Part shown: in pieces, positions 8,616 to 15,759 of the stretch | How positions within the stretch are numbered: the first letter of the stretch is position 1 | How the letters are laid out: every line of letters starts with the position of its first letter | Assembly (NCBI GenBank): GCA_046154965.1 | Contig: JBJXDY010000027.1 | Location: 62,001-126,000, forward strand | DNA length: 64,000 nt | Direction of reading: 5' to 3' | Source of the DNA: DATKFM01 sp046154965 | Lineage (GTDB): Bacteria; Pseudomonadota; Alphaproteobacteria; Dongiales; Dongiaceae | The notes under the pieces: model-generated | Databases searched by the model: none | What the model was told of the DNA's origin: nothing | Seen by the model: only the letters and a program-made list of their open reading frames with translations | Position numbers and translations under genes: made by a program

Positions 8616-9572
8616 CTAGGCCGCCCGCTGCCGACGGCTCGGCCGCAACAACCAAACATAGACTGCCGCCAGCAGGAAGCTGAGGGCGAAGATGACGTTT
8701 GCCGCCGCCGCACCATAACCGAGATCGAGGAAATCGAAGGTCGTGCGATAGGCAAAATAGTTCAGCAACACCGTGCCGTCGGCCGGCGCACCCTTGGTGA
8801 GCACGAAGATCAGTTCAAACACCCGAAGCGACCACAAGGTCTGCAGGATAACGGCGATGCCGATGGTCGGCTTCAGCGCCGGCAGCGTAATGTAGCGGAA
8901 CTGCGCCCAGGCGTTGGCGCCATCCAGCCGCGCCGCGCTGTAGAGCATGGGTGGAATCTTGCTGAGGCCGGCAATGAAGAGGATGGCGATGAAGGGAATG
9001 GATTTCCAGACATCGACCAGGAGGATCATGTGCAGCGCCCGCCAGGGCGTGCCGAGCCAGGTCACATAGCCGTCGATCACGCCGAGTTGCAACAGCAGCA
9101 CGTTCAGGATGCCATGGTTGGCATTCAATATCCACTTCCATAGCACCGCGTTGGCGACGGGAGCGATCGCCCAGGGGATCAGCAGCATGATGCGAAAGAA
9201 ACCGAAGCGCCCCAGCGGATGCACCAGAAGCAAGGCGACGCCCAGGCCAAGCAATGTTACAGCAGCAACCTCGGCAGTGGTGAAATAGGCAGACCGCAAA
9301 AGGGCGGCGAGGAACTTGGGATCGGCCGCAAGTGCGGCATAGTTTGCGATGCCGACAAAGCTGCGGGCGAAGCCGCTGGCACCCACATTCACTTTATGCA
9401 GCGAAAGCCACATGGAATCGAGAATGGGATAGCCAAGGACGGCCGCCAGCACGACCAGTGCCGGAAGCACCGCTGCGATGCCAATCAAGCGGCGGCGTTG
9501 TTCCAATGTGCCAGCCAAGACCCGATCCCCTGCTGCGCCGAACAAGCGTGGGCCGGACGAGGCCTGCGGCAC
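8616..9572 (-). CDS. ABC transporter permease, MalF/UgpA type
   Basis: A 318-residue permease with six predicted membrane helices and an EAA-type loop around YSAARLDGANAWAQFR. It has the N-terminal extension typical of the larger MalF/UgpA subunit. The frame opens with GTG at 9572; no ATG in a better position is visible, so the exact N-terminus is uncertain. It sits between the binding-protein gene (34 bp away) and the second permease (3 bp). It forms the membrane channel with the downstream permease. Confidence 0.9.
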   Translation of the reverse strand: MPQASSGPRLFGAAGDRVLAGTLEQRRRLIGIAAVLPALVVLAAVLGYPILDSMWLSLHKVNVGASGFARSFVGIANYAALAADPKFLAALLRSAYFTTAEVAAVTLLGLGVALLLVHPLGRFGFFRIMLLIPWAIAPVANAVLWKWILNANHGILNVLLLQLGVIDGYVTWLGTPWRALHMILLVDVWKSIPFIAILFIAGLSKIPPMLYSAARLDGANAWAQFRYITLPALKPTIGIAVILQTLWSLRVFELIFVLTKGAPADGTVLLNYFAYRTTFDFLDLGYGAAAANVIFALSFLLAAVYVWLLRPSRRQRAA

Positions 9573-9606
9573 CCCATCCGGTCAACGACAATGCACCCGT
9601 CGTGGC

Positions 9607-10929
9607 TTAGCCGCGCTTCTTGACGATTGCCGTAACCTGATCGGCGGCGGCCGTCAGCGCCTCCTTGGCGGAGACCGTGCCTTGCAACGCTTTTTGGACT
9701 TCGGTGCCGATCGCCGTGGTCACCTCTGTATAGTCGGGCGTGACATAGCTGTCATAGGGATTCTTCGCCTGCTCCAGCACCACGGCGGCATTCGGCAATG
9801 CGGCTTGTACCTCAGGATCCGCCAGGGTGGAGAGCCGGATCGGCAACCATCCGGTATCGATGGCTTGGCGCTTCTGCACGTCGGGCTCGAGGTAGAACTC
9901 GATCAGCTTCTGCGCCTTCTCGGGGTTGGGGCTGGTGGCCGCGATGGTCCAGGCATCGGTGCCATCGATCGACGCCGTGCCTGCGGGACCCGCCGGCAGC
10001 AGCGCGCCGGCCAGCTTGCCGACGATCTTGGAGTTAGCGGGATCCTGCGCCGGCTTCCACATGAAAGGCCAGTTCATCATCATCGAGGCATTGCCGGCTA
10101 GCAGCACATTGGTCGCGTCATTGATGCCGACATAGGAAATCGACCCCGGATCGGTGTGCGGCATCAGGTCGACCATGACCTGCAGCCCGGCGATGCCTTC
10201 CTCGCTGTTGAACGCGGGCAAGCCATCTTCGCCATAGAGCTTGCCGCCCGCCTGCTGCAGGAAGCACATCCAATATGACGCCACACCGCCGATGCCTTCC
10301 GGCGCGCCATAGTTCAGCACCCAGCCACGACGCCCATCGCGGGTCAGTTCCTTGGCATAGGTCTTAAGATCGTCCCAGGTCTTCGGCGGCTCATTGAAGC
10401 CGGCTTGGTCCAGATGCTCCTTGTTGTAAAACAAGGTCAGCAGCGACAGCGTGAACACCGCGCCGTACTTCTTTCCGTCCCAGGTCACCGTGGAAAAACT
10501 GGAGGGCGGCAGGTCCGCTACCAGATCGGACGGCAGATTGCCGGCAAACGGCGTGACGAACTTGGCGAACTCTGGCACCCAGCCGGACATATACATAACG
10601 TCCCAGGTATGGGTACCCGAGGCAAAATTAGTCGCCATCTTGCCATGCAACTCCGGCCAGGCGACCGTTTCGTAGGTGACGGCGGCGGCATTGTCAGCCT
10701 GCCATTTGGCGAACGCCTCTTCGGAGAACTTGGCGGCCCCCGGCGGCGCCGGATCTGGCGGTAGCGGCGAAAGGACATTCAGTGCCGCGCTGTCGGCCCA
10801 GGACGGACGGAATCCACCGGACCAGACCGACGATGCCACGGCTGCGGCGGTGGCGCCGGCGGCGCCCTTCTTCAGGAAGCTACGCCGCCCAACCGGCTGC
10901 AAGATTCCCGGGTACTTCGTTGATTGCAT
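9607..10929 (-). CDS. Tat-exported extracellular solute-binding protein, CUT1 family 1
   Basis: A 440-residue periplasmic binding protein. The N-terminus carries a clear twin-arginine signal, GRRSFLKKGAAGATAAAVAS, so it is exported folded. The mature part resembles family-1 sugar and glycerol-phosphate binders, with a YGAVFTLSLLTLFYNKEHLD-like hinge region and a NWPFMW segment. The ATG at 10929 follows AGGGAGG by seven bases. It is the first gene of the five-gene operon that ends in the G1PDH-like enzyme, so its ligand is probably a polyol, a glycerol-phosphate derivative or a sugar. The sequence alone cannot decide between them. Confidence 0.92.
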   Translation of the reverse strand: MQSTKYPGILQPVGRRSFLKKGAAGATAAAVASSVWSGGFRPSWADSAALNVLSPLPPDPAPPGAAKFSEEAFAKWQADNAAAVTYETVAWPELHGKMATNFASGTHTWDVMYMSGWVPEFAKFVTPFAGNLPSDLVADLPPSSFSTVTWDGKKYGAVFTLSLLTLFYNKEHLDQAGFNEPPKTWDDLKTYAKELTRDGRRGWVLNYGAPEGIGGVASYWMCFLQQAGGKLYGEDGLPAFNSEEGIAGLQVMVDLMPHTDPGSISYVGINDATNVLLAGNASMMMNWPFMWKPAQDPANSKIVGKLAGALLPAGPAGTASIDGTDAWTIAATSPNPEKAQKLIEFYLEPDVQKRQAIDTGWLPIRLSTLADPEVQAALPNAAVVLEQAKNPYDSYVTPDYTEVTTAIGTEVQKALQGTVSAKEALTAAADQVTAIVKKRG

Positions 10930-10946
10930 TGCTGAGACCTCCCTAG

Positions 10947-10956
10947 TTACCGGTAA
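10947..10956. promoter_or_regulatory. Palindrome TTACCGGTAA upstream of the ABC operon
   Basis: A perfect 10-bp palindrome 18 bp upstream of the binding-protein start, followed outward by a partial copy (TACCGG) on the same strand. It could be a repressor site overlapping the transcript start. No cognate regulator is apparent in the window. Confidence 0.3.
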
Positions 10957-10974
10957 GCTCCGGTACTCATATGA

Positions 10975-10985
10975 TTGTCAGACAA
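10975..10985. promoter_or_regulatory. GntR/FadR-type operator candidate TTGTCAGACAA
   Basis: A perfect inverted repeat TTGTC-A-GACAA 46 bp upstream of the ABC-transporter operon. The form TNGTNNNACNA is that expected for FadR-subfamily GntR regulators. No gntR-type gene occurs nearby, so the regulator would act in trans. This is inference from the motif only. Confidence 0.4.
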
Positions 10986-11234
10986 GAGATGTTCGCACCT
11001 GGATTCCGGCTCCGTCAATGGAGGTTGCTTGTTTCCAGAAGGCTGCCTGATCGACTCCTGCACATCCCTAAGAAGCTCAAGGTACTTCACATCCACTCCG
11101 CGTTCAGCTGTCGTTGCGGTTTAAGGGCTTTTCCCGACGGTACTGGAACGGGACCGTACGATACTCGAGCTTGTCGTATCCCCCCCTTGCCGGTAATGAC
11201 GACCGCCTTCATCCACACTTTGCAATCATCCAGA

Positions 11235-11435
11235 TCAAACCGATGGCGCCTCCTTCCGACGCAGGTCCGGATCGGGCTTGGGCTGGGACTCCAGCAGGGC
11301 TTGCGTATAGGGATGTGCAGATCGCGCAAAGATCTCGGACGTCGGGCCCTGCTCGACGAAACGCCCCATAAACATGATCGCGGTCTCGTCGCTCGCATGG
11401 CGCACCAGGGAGAGATTACGGTGCTCCTGCGCCAT
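11235..11435 (-). pseudogene. Oligo/dipeptide ABC transporter ATPase (DppD/DppF/OppF type), C-terminal fragment
   Basis: A 66-codon minus-strand ORF matches the last part of peptide-transporter ATPases. SLVRHASDETAIMFMGRFVE corresponds to the region after the switch His, and GPTSEIFARSAHPYTQALLE to the typical C-terminal region. Walker A, the signature motif and Walker B are all missing, and the segment that normally holds the ISHD switch is deleted. It is therefore a relic. It belongs to a different ABC class from the neighbouring CUT1 transporter, so a peptide-uptake operon was probably lost here. Confidence 0.72.
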
Positions 11436-11453
11436 AAGGCGCCACAGTCGCGA

Positions 11454-11467
11454 TTGATTGCAGTCAA
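11454..11467. promoter_or_regulatory. Dnr/FNR-type box TTGAT-TGCA-GTCAA upstream of the hemerythrin gene
   Basis: Dyad TTGAT-N4-GTCAA, 61 bp upstream of the hemerythrin ATG at 11528, so its centre is placed to act near a -40 position. The same pattern occurs upstream of four other units in this block, including the Crp/Fnr gene itself. Confidence 0.65.
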
Positions 11468-11527
11468 GGTGAGCGCGGCTCCGGCGGTATCACCTGACCC
11501 GGACAAGAAGACACAAAACGAGGAGCC

Positions 11528-12100
11528 ATGGGTACTGATCAATCCCCTGGGCGCGGTCGGCAATTGGCGCCGTTGCCGGAAAATTTGTTCCGGGCGCCGA
11601 TCGATTTCCTGATCGCCGATCATGCGCGTATCCGCGCGATGTGCGACGGCCTCGATCTGCTTGCCCGCGGCACAGAGCAGCACGCCGATCCGGATGCCAC
11701 CGCCCCGATCGCGGCGTTTCTGGAACGGGATCTGCCCAGTCATTTTCGGGACGAGGAGGACGTGTTGGCGCCGCAACTGCGTCGGTCATGGACGGCCGGC
11801 GGGCAGGCGGTCCTTGAGAGCGACCTTCAAAGGCTGCAGGAACAGCATCGCCATGATACGGCACTCAGCCGCCGGCTCATGCCGGTGCTCCGACAGTTGG
11901 CCGCTGGTGCGCTAGCGGCGGCGGACAAGGAGTTCGCCAACCGCTGTGCCGCCTTTACGGTTTCGCTGCGGCGGAATCTAGCATGGGAGGAGGAAACGAT
12001 CCTGAAAGCCGCACAAAGGCACCTCAGTGCGTCCGACCTGGATTCGATCGGTCGGGCAATGTCGGCAGGGCACGGGGTCGCTTTTCCCGAGTTCGAGTAA
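11528..12100 (+). CDS. Hemerythrin-like HHE-domain protein
   Basis: A 190-residue cytoplasmic protein with the hemerythrin HHE cation-binding fold. It has His in FLIADHARIRAMC, HFRDEED (about 72-78), LQEQHRHDTAL and a late WEEETIL segment that can supply acidic ligands. Such proteins bind a di-iron centre and are linked to NO, O2 or iron-sulfur repair chemistry (YtfE/DnrN-like roles). GAGGAG precedes the ATG. It faces the Crp/Fnr regulator gene convergently (6 bp between stops) and has its own Dnr-type box, which supports a part in nitrosative-stress or denitrification responses. Confidence 0.85.
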   Translation: MGTDQSPGRGRQLAPLPENLFRAPIDFLIADHARIRAMCDGLDLLARGTEQHADPDATAPIAAFLERDLPSHFRDEEDVLAPQLRRSWTAGGQAVLESDLQRLQEQHRHDTALSRRLMPVLRQLAAGALAAADKEFANRCAAFTVSLRRNLAWEEETILKAAQRHLSASDLDSIGRAMSAGHGVAFPEFE

Positions 12101-12106
12101 GCGCCG

Positions 12107-12886
12107 CTAGCCGTCTGAGCCGTCGGCGAAGCGCCGGAGCTGTATCACATCCGGTACTCTGATCTCCGGTCCTTTGCACAACACACCAATGCCGCGCAAC
12201 TTGGCCAGGGAGCGGGAAAAAGTCTCAGGCTGCATACCCAGGCGGCCCGCGATAAGAGCCTTGTCCAGAGGCAATTGAATCACGACCGGACCAGCGATGA
12301 CCGGCGACAACCGTAGCAGGAACTCAGCCACGCGTTCGGCTGAGGAACGCTGGGTCAACCGCTCGACCTGCGAGACCAGGCGGCGCAGATGGCGCGACAT
12401 TGACGCCAGCACTTTCAGCGCATATTCGCCATTCTCCGAAAGCCGGCGCATGAATGGCTCGGCAGGAATCACCAGGAGGCGCGAATCCTCGACGACCGCG
12501 CCACCGACCGGGAAGTTGGCCCGGTCGAAGATAGCCGCCTCCGCGAACGATTCGCCGCGGGTGAAGACGGCGATCACGGTCTCGTGGCCGTCGATCATGC
12601 TGCGGAAAAGCTTGACCCAACCGTCCATTACGACATAGCAGCGCGTGGCGGGTTCGCCTTGCAGGAACAAGACGGTGTTGCGCGAAAAGTTCTGTACCCA
12701 AGCATCAGCCAGCAGCGTGCGCAGGGCAGGCTCCGGCAACCCCGAGAAAAGCGGCACATTTGCCAGCACGGCGTAGTCGGCGGCGGTAATCCCGGTGCGG
12801 CGCTGAAAGCGTTCCGGGTCGCCGGTGGACGCGCTTGGTTCGCCGGCCGCCGGTTGGCCGCTAACCCGGTGCGGCGTCATGCTCAT
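12107..12886 (-). CDS. Crp/Fnr-family transcriptional regulator, Dnr/NnrR-like
   Basis: A 259-residue regulator with an N-terminal cyclic-nucleotide-binding-like beta barrel (NFSRNTVLFLQGEPATRCYV, then GWVKLFRSMIDGHETVIAVF and GESFAEAAIF). A dimerisation helix and a C-terminal winged HTH with GRLGMQPETFSRSLAKLRG follow. There is no N-terminal Cys cluster, so it is not an O2-sensing FNR. It resembles Dnr-type NO/haem sensors. The frame continues to a TTG at 12946, but that codon lies inside a Dnr-type box; the ATG at 12886, preceded by GGGGACC, is the better start. The box suggests autoregulation. It probably controls the whole nir/nor block. Confidence 0.88.
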   Translation of the reverse strand: MSMTPHRVSGQPAAGEPSASTGDPERFQRRTGITAADYAVLANVPLFSGLPEPALRTLLADAWVQNFSRNTVLFLQGEPATRCYVVMDGWVKLFRSMIDGHETVIAVFTRGESFAEAAIFDRANFPVGGAVVEDSRLLVIPAEPFMRRLSENGEYALKVLASMSRHLRRLVSQVERLTQRSSAERVAEFLLRLSPVIAGPVVIQLPLDKALIAGRLGMQPETFSRSLAKLRGIGVLCKGPEIRVPDVIQLRRFADGSDG

Positions 12887-12932
12887 GCTGGTCCCCGCTT
12901 TGCTCCGCCGCGGCACCGCCGCCGGCAAATTC

Positions 12933-12946
12933 TTGATAACAGTCAA
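12933..12946. promoter_or_regulatory. Dnr/FNR-type box TTGAT-AACA-GTCAA, between crp/fnr gene and small membrane protein gene
   Basis: Dyad TTGAT-N4-GTCAA located 47 bp upstream of the regulator's preferred ATG (12886) and 56 bp upstream of the divergent small gene at 13002. It could serve both directions and implies autoregulation of the Crp/Fnr gene. Confidence 0.6.
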
Positions 12947-13001
12947 TTATACCAGCAATGCGCGGCCCTACAAATCAGCTTGCCGAGCCAACAGGTGATC
13001 C

Positions 13002-13193
13002 GTGATCGCACTGCAATATGTCGTCTTTGTCCTTGTTTCGGTCGGACTTTATCTGATTTCCGACTATCTGCTGCGCCGGATTGAGCGAGCTGCCGGACGC
13101 CGTTTGCCCGAACGGTCGCTGATCTTCATGGGCATCCTGATGCTGGGCGCGGTGATCGCCTTCTGGTTGATCCGCGAAATCTTGCCGGCCTGA
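13002..13193 (+). CDS. Small two-helix membrane protein, unknown function
   Basis: A 63-residue protein with two hydrophobic helices, about 3-22 (ALQYVVFVLVSVGLYLISDY) and 40-60 (LIFMGILMLGAVIAFWLIRE), joined by a basic loop (RRIERAAGRRLPER). I do not recognise a family. It starts 56 bp from a shared Dnr-type box and lies just ahead of the NO-reductase operon, so it may be coexpressed with it. The length and coding sense are plausible, but no RBS is strong. Confidence 0.55.
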   Translation: MIALQYVVFVLVSVGLYLISDYLLRRIERAAGRRLPERSLIFMGILMLGAVIAFWLIREILPA

Positions 13194-13211
13194 CATGCCG
13201 CCGCAACAGGC

Positions 13212-13225
13212 TTGACCGCCGTCAA
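13212..13225. promoter_or_regulatory. Dnr/FNR-type box TTGAC-CGCC-GTCAA upstream of the NO-reductase operon
   Basis: A perfect palindrome TTGAC-N4-GTCAA 83 bp upstream of the first gene of the haem-copper NOR operon (ATG 13308). It matches the boxes at the regulator, hemerythrin and nirS/nirI promoters. Confidence 0.68.
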
Positions 13226-13307
13226 AGATTATTGGCGCGCCGCGTTGCCTTCTACCGCCGACTCAACTGTCCGCCGGTCGCCGGCGGATCATCAGGGAGG
13301 CCGGCAG

Positions 13308-13481
13308 ATGTCATCAGATCAAAACCCGCAGAAATCAGATGGCAGCGAAGAGCCTGTGCCCTTCATGCAGAGGGTGCTCGATAACCCGTTTCTGCTGCTG
13401 TTTCTGGGCGTGACGATCCCAACGGTCTTCTACCTGATCTGGGGGGTCATGGAAGTCGCCAACATCCCCATCGCCAAGTAG
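13308..13481 (+). CDS. Small single-helix membrane protein, putative accessory subunit of the haem-copper NO reductase
   Basis: A 57-residue protein with a polar N-terminus, a membrane helix (about 29-50, PFLLLFLGVTIPTVFYLIWG) and a short tail. Translation from the ATG at 13308 is preferred over the longer frame to 13212, because AGGGAGG lies six bases upstream and the frame's first codons overlap the Dnr-type box. It sits 15 bp before the subunit II gene. Small one-helix subunits often stabilise haem-copper enzymes, so an accessory role is likely. No family is recognised. Confidence 0.65.
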   Translation: MSSDQNPQKSDGSEEPVPFMQRVLDNPFLLLFLGVTIPTVFYLIWGVMEVANIPIAK

Positions 13482-13496
13482 CCAGGGAGAATCGGC

Positions 13497-14039
13497 ATGT
13501 CAATCACCTCTCCGACGGAACGGTTGTGGTGGAAGGAACCGCTTCACCGGCCAGAGATCATCTGGATCGCGGTCTCCTTCGTGTGGGGCCTGATCATGTT
13601 CTTCGCCATGATCTATTGGCACATCTATGGCGAGCAGAATCTTTCCAACGAAGCCTATCGCGTCGACCCCGAGGCCTATGCGGCAAAGGCGGAGCAGATG
13701 GTGGCGCAGTACCAGGTTCGCGAGGAGGGCGACACCGGCATGCCCGTGGTGCACCCGCCGGCCGGAAGCGATGTCTATCTGATCGCGCGGCTGTGGGAAT
13801 GGTGGCCAGTGCTCGAGTTGGAGAAGGGGCAGAGCTACCGGCTGCATCTCTCGTCGATGGATTGGCAGCACGGATTCTCGCTGCAGCCCGTCAACATCAA
13901 CGTTCAGGTTCATCCGGGTTACGACATGGTTATGACGATAACGCCGGACGAAACCGGCACCTTTAGCATCGTCTGTAATGAGTACTGCGGCATCGGTCAT
14001 CACACCATGACCGGCCGCATTCACGTCGTCGAAAAGTAG
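13497..14039 (+). CDS. CuA-containing subunit II of a haem-copper NO reductase (NorS/CoxB-like)
   Basis: A 180-residue subunit with one N-terminal membrane helix (about 21-44) and a periplasmic cupredoxin domain. The CuA site is intact: CNEYCGIGHHTM supplies Cys160, Glu162, Cys164, His168 and Met171, and DWQHGF supplies the upstream His. It therefore accepts electrons one at a time from a soluble donor such as cytochrome c, unlike the cytochrome c subunit NorC. The partner subunit I has lost the oxidase tyrosine, so the complex is more likely an NO reductase of the CuA type (NorSY, eNOR/sNOR-like families) than an oxidase. AGGGAGA precedes the ATG. Confidence 0.88.
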   Translation: MSITSPTERLWWKEPLHRPEIIWIAVSFVWGLIMFFAMIYWHIYGEQNLSNEAYRVDPEAYAAKAEQMVAQYQVREEGDTGMPVVHPPAGSDVYLIARLWEWWPVLELEKGQSYRLHLSSMDWQHGFSLQPVNINVQVHPGYDMVMTITPDETGTFSIVCNEYCGIGHHTMTGRIHVVEK

Positions 14040-14048
14040 GGGGCCGCC

Positions 14049-15746
14049 ATGGCCATGACTGCCGTTTTCCGGACCTGCCCCGATACCGGGCTGAAAGTCT
14101 TTCTGTCGGCTGAGAACCTCATCAAAGCCAACGCCGTCGCCGCGGTGGTTTCATTGTTGGTCGGCGGCCTTCTGGGACTGCTTGTCGCGCTGACGCGCTG
14201 GCCCGCTGTGCATCTGTTGCCGGCGGAAGCGTTCTACGCCGTGCTGACGGCGCACGGCATCAACGTTCTGCTGTTCTGGATCATCTTCTTCGAGATCGCG
14301 ATCCTCTATTTTGCGTCGGCGGTGATTCTTAACTGCCGGCTGGCGACGCCCTGGCTCGCCTGGCTTGGATTTCTGCTGATGGTCATCGGCGCCGTCCTGG
14401 TCAATGTCGCTGTGCTGCAGGGCGATTCCAGCGTCATGTTCACCTCCTATGTGCCGATGCAGGCGGCGCCGAACTTCTATCTCGGCGTTATCCTGTTCGC
14501 GGTCGGAGCCCTCGTCGGCGTCTGCGTGTTCTTCGGCACATTGGTCATCGCGCGGGAAGAACGCACCTATAAAGGCTCGATTCCACTTGTGACATTCGGT
14601 GCGCTGACGGCGGCGATCATCGCGGTCTTCACTATTGCTTCGGGCGCGATCATTCTTATCCCGACTTATCTCTGGTCTCTCGGCATCATCGCCACGATCG
14701 ATCCCGTCATGTACAAGGTGGTCTGGTGGGCCATGGGTCACAGCTCGCAGCAGATCAATGTAGCGGCCCATGTGGCAGTGTGGTACGCCATCGCCGCCAT
14801 TGTACTGGGTGCGAAACCTCTGTCCGAAAAGGTCAGCCGCGGCGCGTTCCTGTTGTACATCCTGTTCCTGCAACTTGCGAGCGCGCACCATCTGCTGGCC
14901 GAGCCGGGTATCAGTTCGGAATGGAAGGTCTTCAACACCAGCTATGCGATGTATCTCGCCGTTCTCGGCAGCATGATCCACGGCATGAGCGTTCCCGGCG
15001 CCATCGAAGCCGCGCAGCGCGGCAAGGGTTTCACCCGCGGGACCTTCGAATGGCTGCGCAAGGCGCCCTGGGGAAACCCGGCGTTCTCCGGCATGGCCCT
15101 GTCCGTGGTCATGTTCGGCTTCCTCGGCGGCATTTCCGGCGTGGTACTCGGCACCGAGCAGATCAACATCATGATGCACAATACTCTCTACGTGCCGGGC
15201 CATTTCCACGCCACGGTGGTCACCGGCACGACGCTGGCCTTCATGGCCGTGACCTATCTGGTGGTGCCGCTGATCTTCCGCCGCGAGTTGATCCTGAAAA
15301 GCGTTGCCAAGTGGCAGCCCTATGTCTTCGGCATCGGCGCGGCCGGAATCTCCGTCTTCATGATGGGTGCGGGGACCCTGGGCGTGGCGCGGCGCCATTG
15401 GGACATCACCTTCAGCGATGCGGTGATCGGCTTCGAGTACCCGGGTACCGCGTTTCTGATGATGGGTCTGAACGGCATGTTCGCGCTGCTCGCAGCCCTC
15501 GGCGGCGTCATGTATATCGCCGTGGTGGTCGGCTCCATCCTGTTTGGCAAGCGGCGCGGAGATGTCCCGGCGGCGGCGCCAAAGCCGGCGTTTCCGGCCG
15601 GCGCTGCGGCGGTGGCGCAGTACGGCACGGCCGGCACGCTGTATGTGCCGGGCACATATGTGCTGATCACCGTCTTCTTCACCGCCTTCGTCCTCTACTA
15701 CTTCGTGAACTGGAAGTATCTGTCCGAAATCTGGCCGTTCCACTGA
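14049..15746 (+). CDS. Haem-copper oxidoreductase subunit I, predicted NO reductase (active-site Tyr replaced by Gln)
   Basis: A 565-residue integral membrane protein with about 12-14 helices. Low-spin haem ligands are His69 (LTAHGINVLLFW) and a His of VPGHFHATV; CuB ligands are His231 and His280-His281 (ASAHHLLAEP); the high-spin haem ligand is in GHFH (385/387). In O2-reducing oxidases His231 is followed four residues later by a cross-linked Tyr (GHPxVY). Here the sequence is GHSSQQ, placing Gln235 at that position. Loss of this Tyr marks NO-reducing families of the superfamily. Expected reaction: 2 NO + 2 e- + 2 H+ to N2O + H2O. The subunit II/subunit I/SCO arrangement resembles norS-norY-senC of Nitrosomonas, with a farnesyltransferase gene inserted. 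Confidence 0.85.
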   Translation: MAMTAVFRTCPDTGLKVFLSAENLIKANAVAAVVSLLVGGLLGLLVALTRWPAVHLLPAEAFYAVLTAHGINVLLFWIIFFEIAILYFASAVILNCRLATPWLAWLGFLLMVIGAVLVNVAVLQGDSSVMFTSYVPMQAAPNFYLGVILFAVGALVGVCVFFGTLVIAREERTYKGSIPLVTFGALTAAIIAVFTIASGAIILIPTYLWSLGIIATIDPVMYKVVWWAMGHSSQQINVAAHVAVWYAIAAIVLGAKPLSEKVSRGAFLLYILFLQLASAHHLLAEPGISSEWKVFNTSYAMYLAVLGSMIHGMSVPGAIEAAQRGKGFTRGTFEWLRKAPWGNPAFSGMALSVVMFGFLGGISGVVLGTEQINIMMHNTLYVPGHFHATVVTGTTLAFMAVTYLVVPLIFRRELILKSVAKWQPYVFGIGAAGISVFMMGAGTLGVARRHWDITFSDAVIGFEYPGTAFLMMGLNGMFALLAALGGVMYIAVVVGSILFGKRRGDVPAAAPKPAFPAGAAAVAQYGTAGTLYVPGTYVLITVFFTAFVLYYFVNWKYLSEIWPFH

Positions 15747-15759
15747 GGGGCGAAACGCC

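Noticed and set aside
12887..12946. N-terminal extension of the Crp/Fnr regulator from TTG at 12946
   Set aside because: That start codon falls inside a TTGAT-N4-GTCAA box; the ATG at 12886 has a Shine-Dalgarno-like sequence and leaves the full fold intact.
14049..15746. Annotation of subunit I as a ba3/aa3-type O2-reducing cytochrome oxidase
   Set aside because: The tyrosine of the active site is Gln, and the context is nitrite reduction and NO handling, so NO reduction is the better call.
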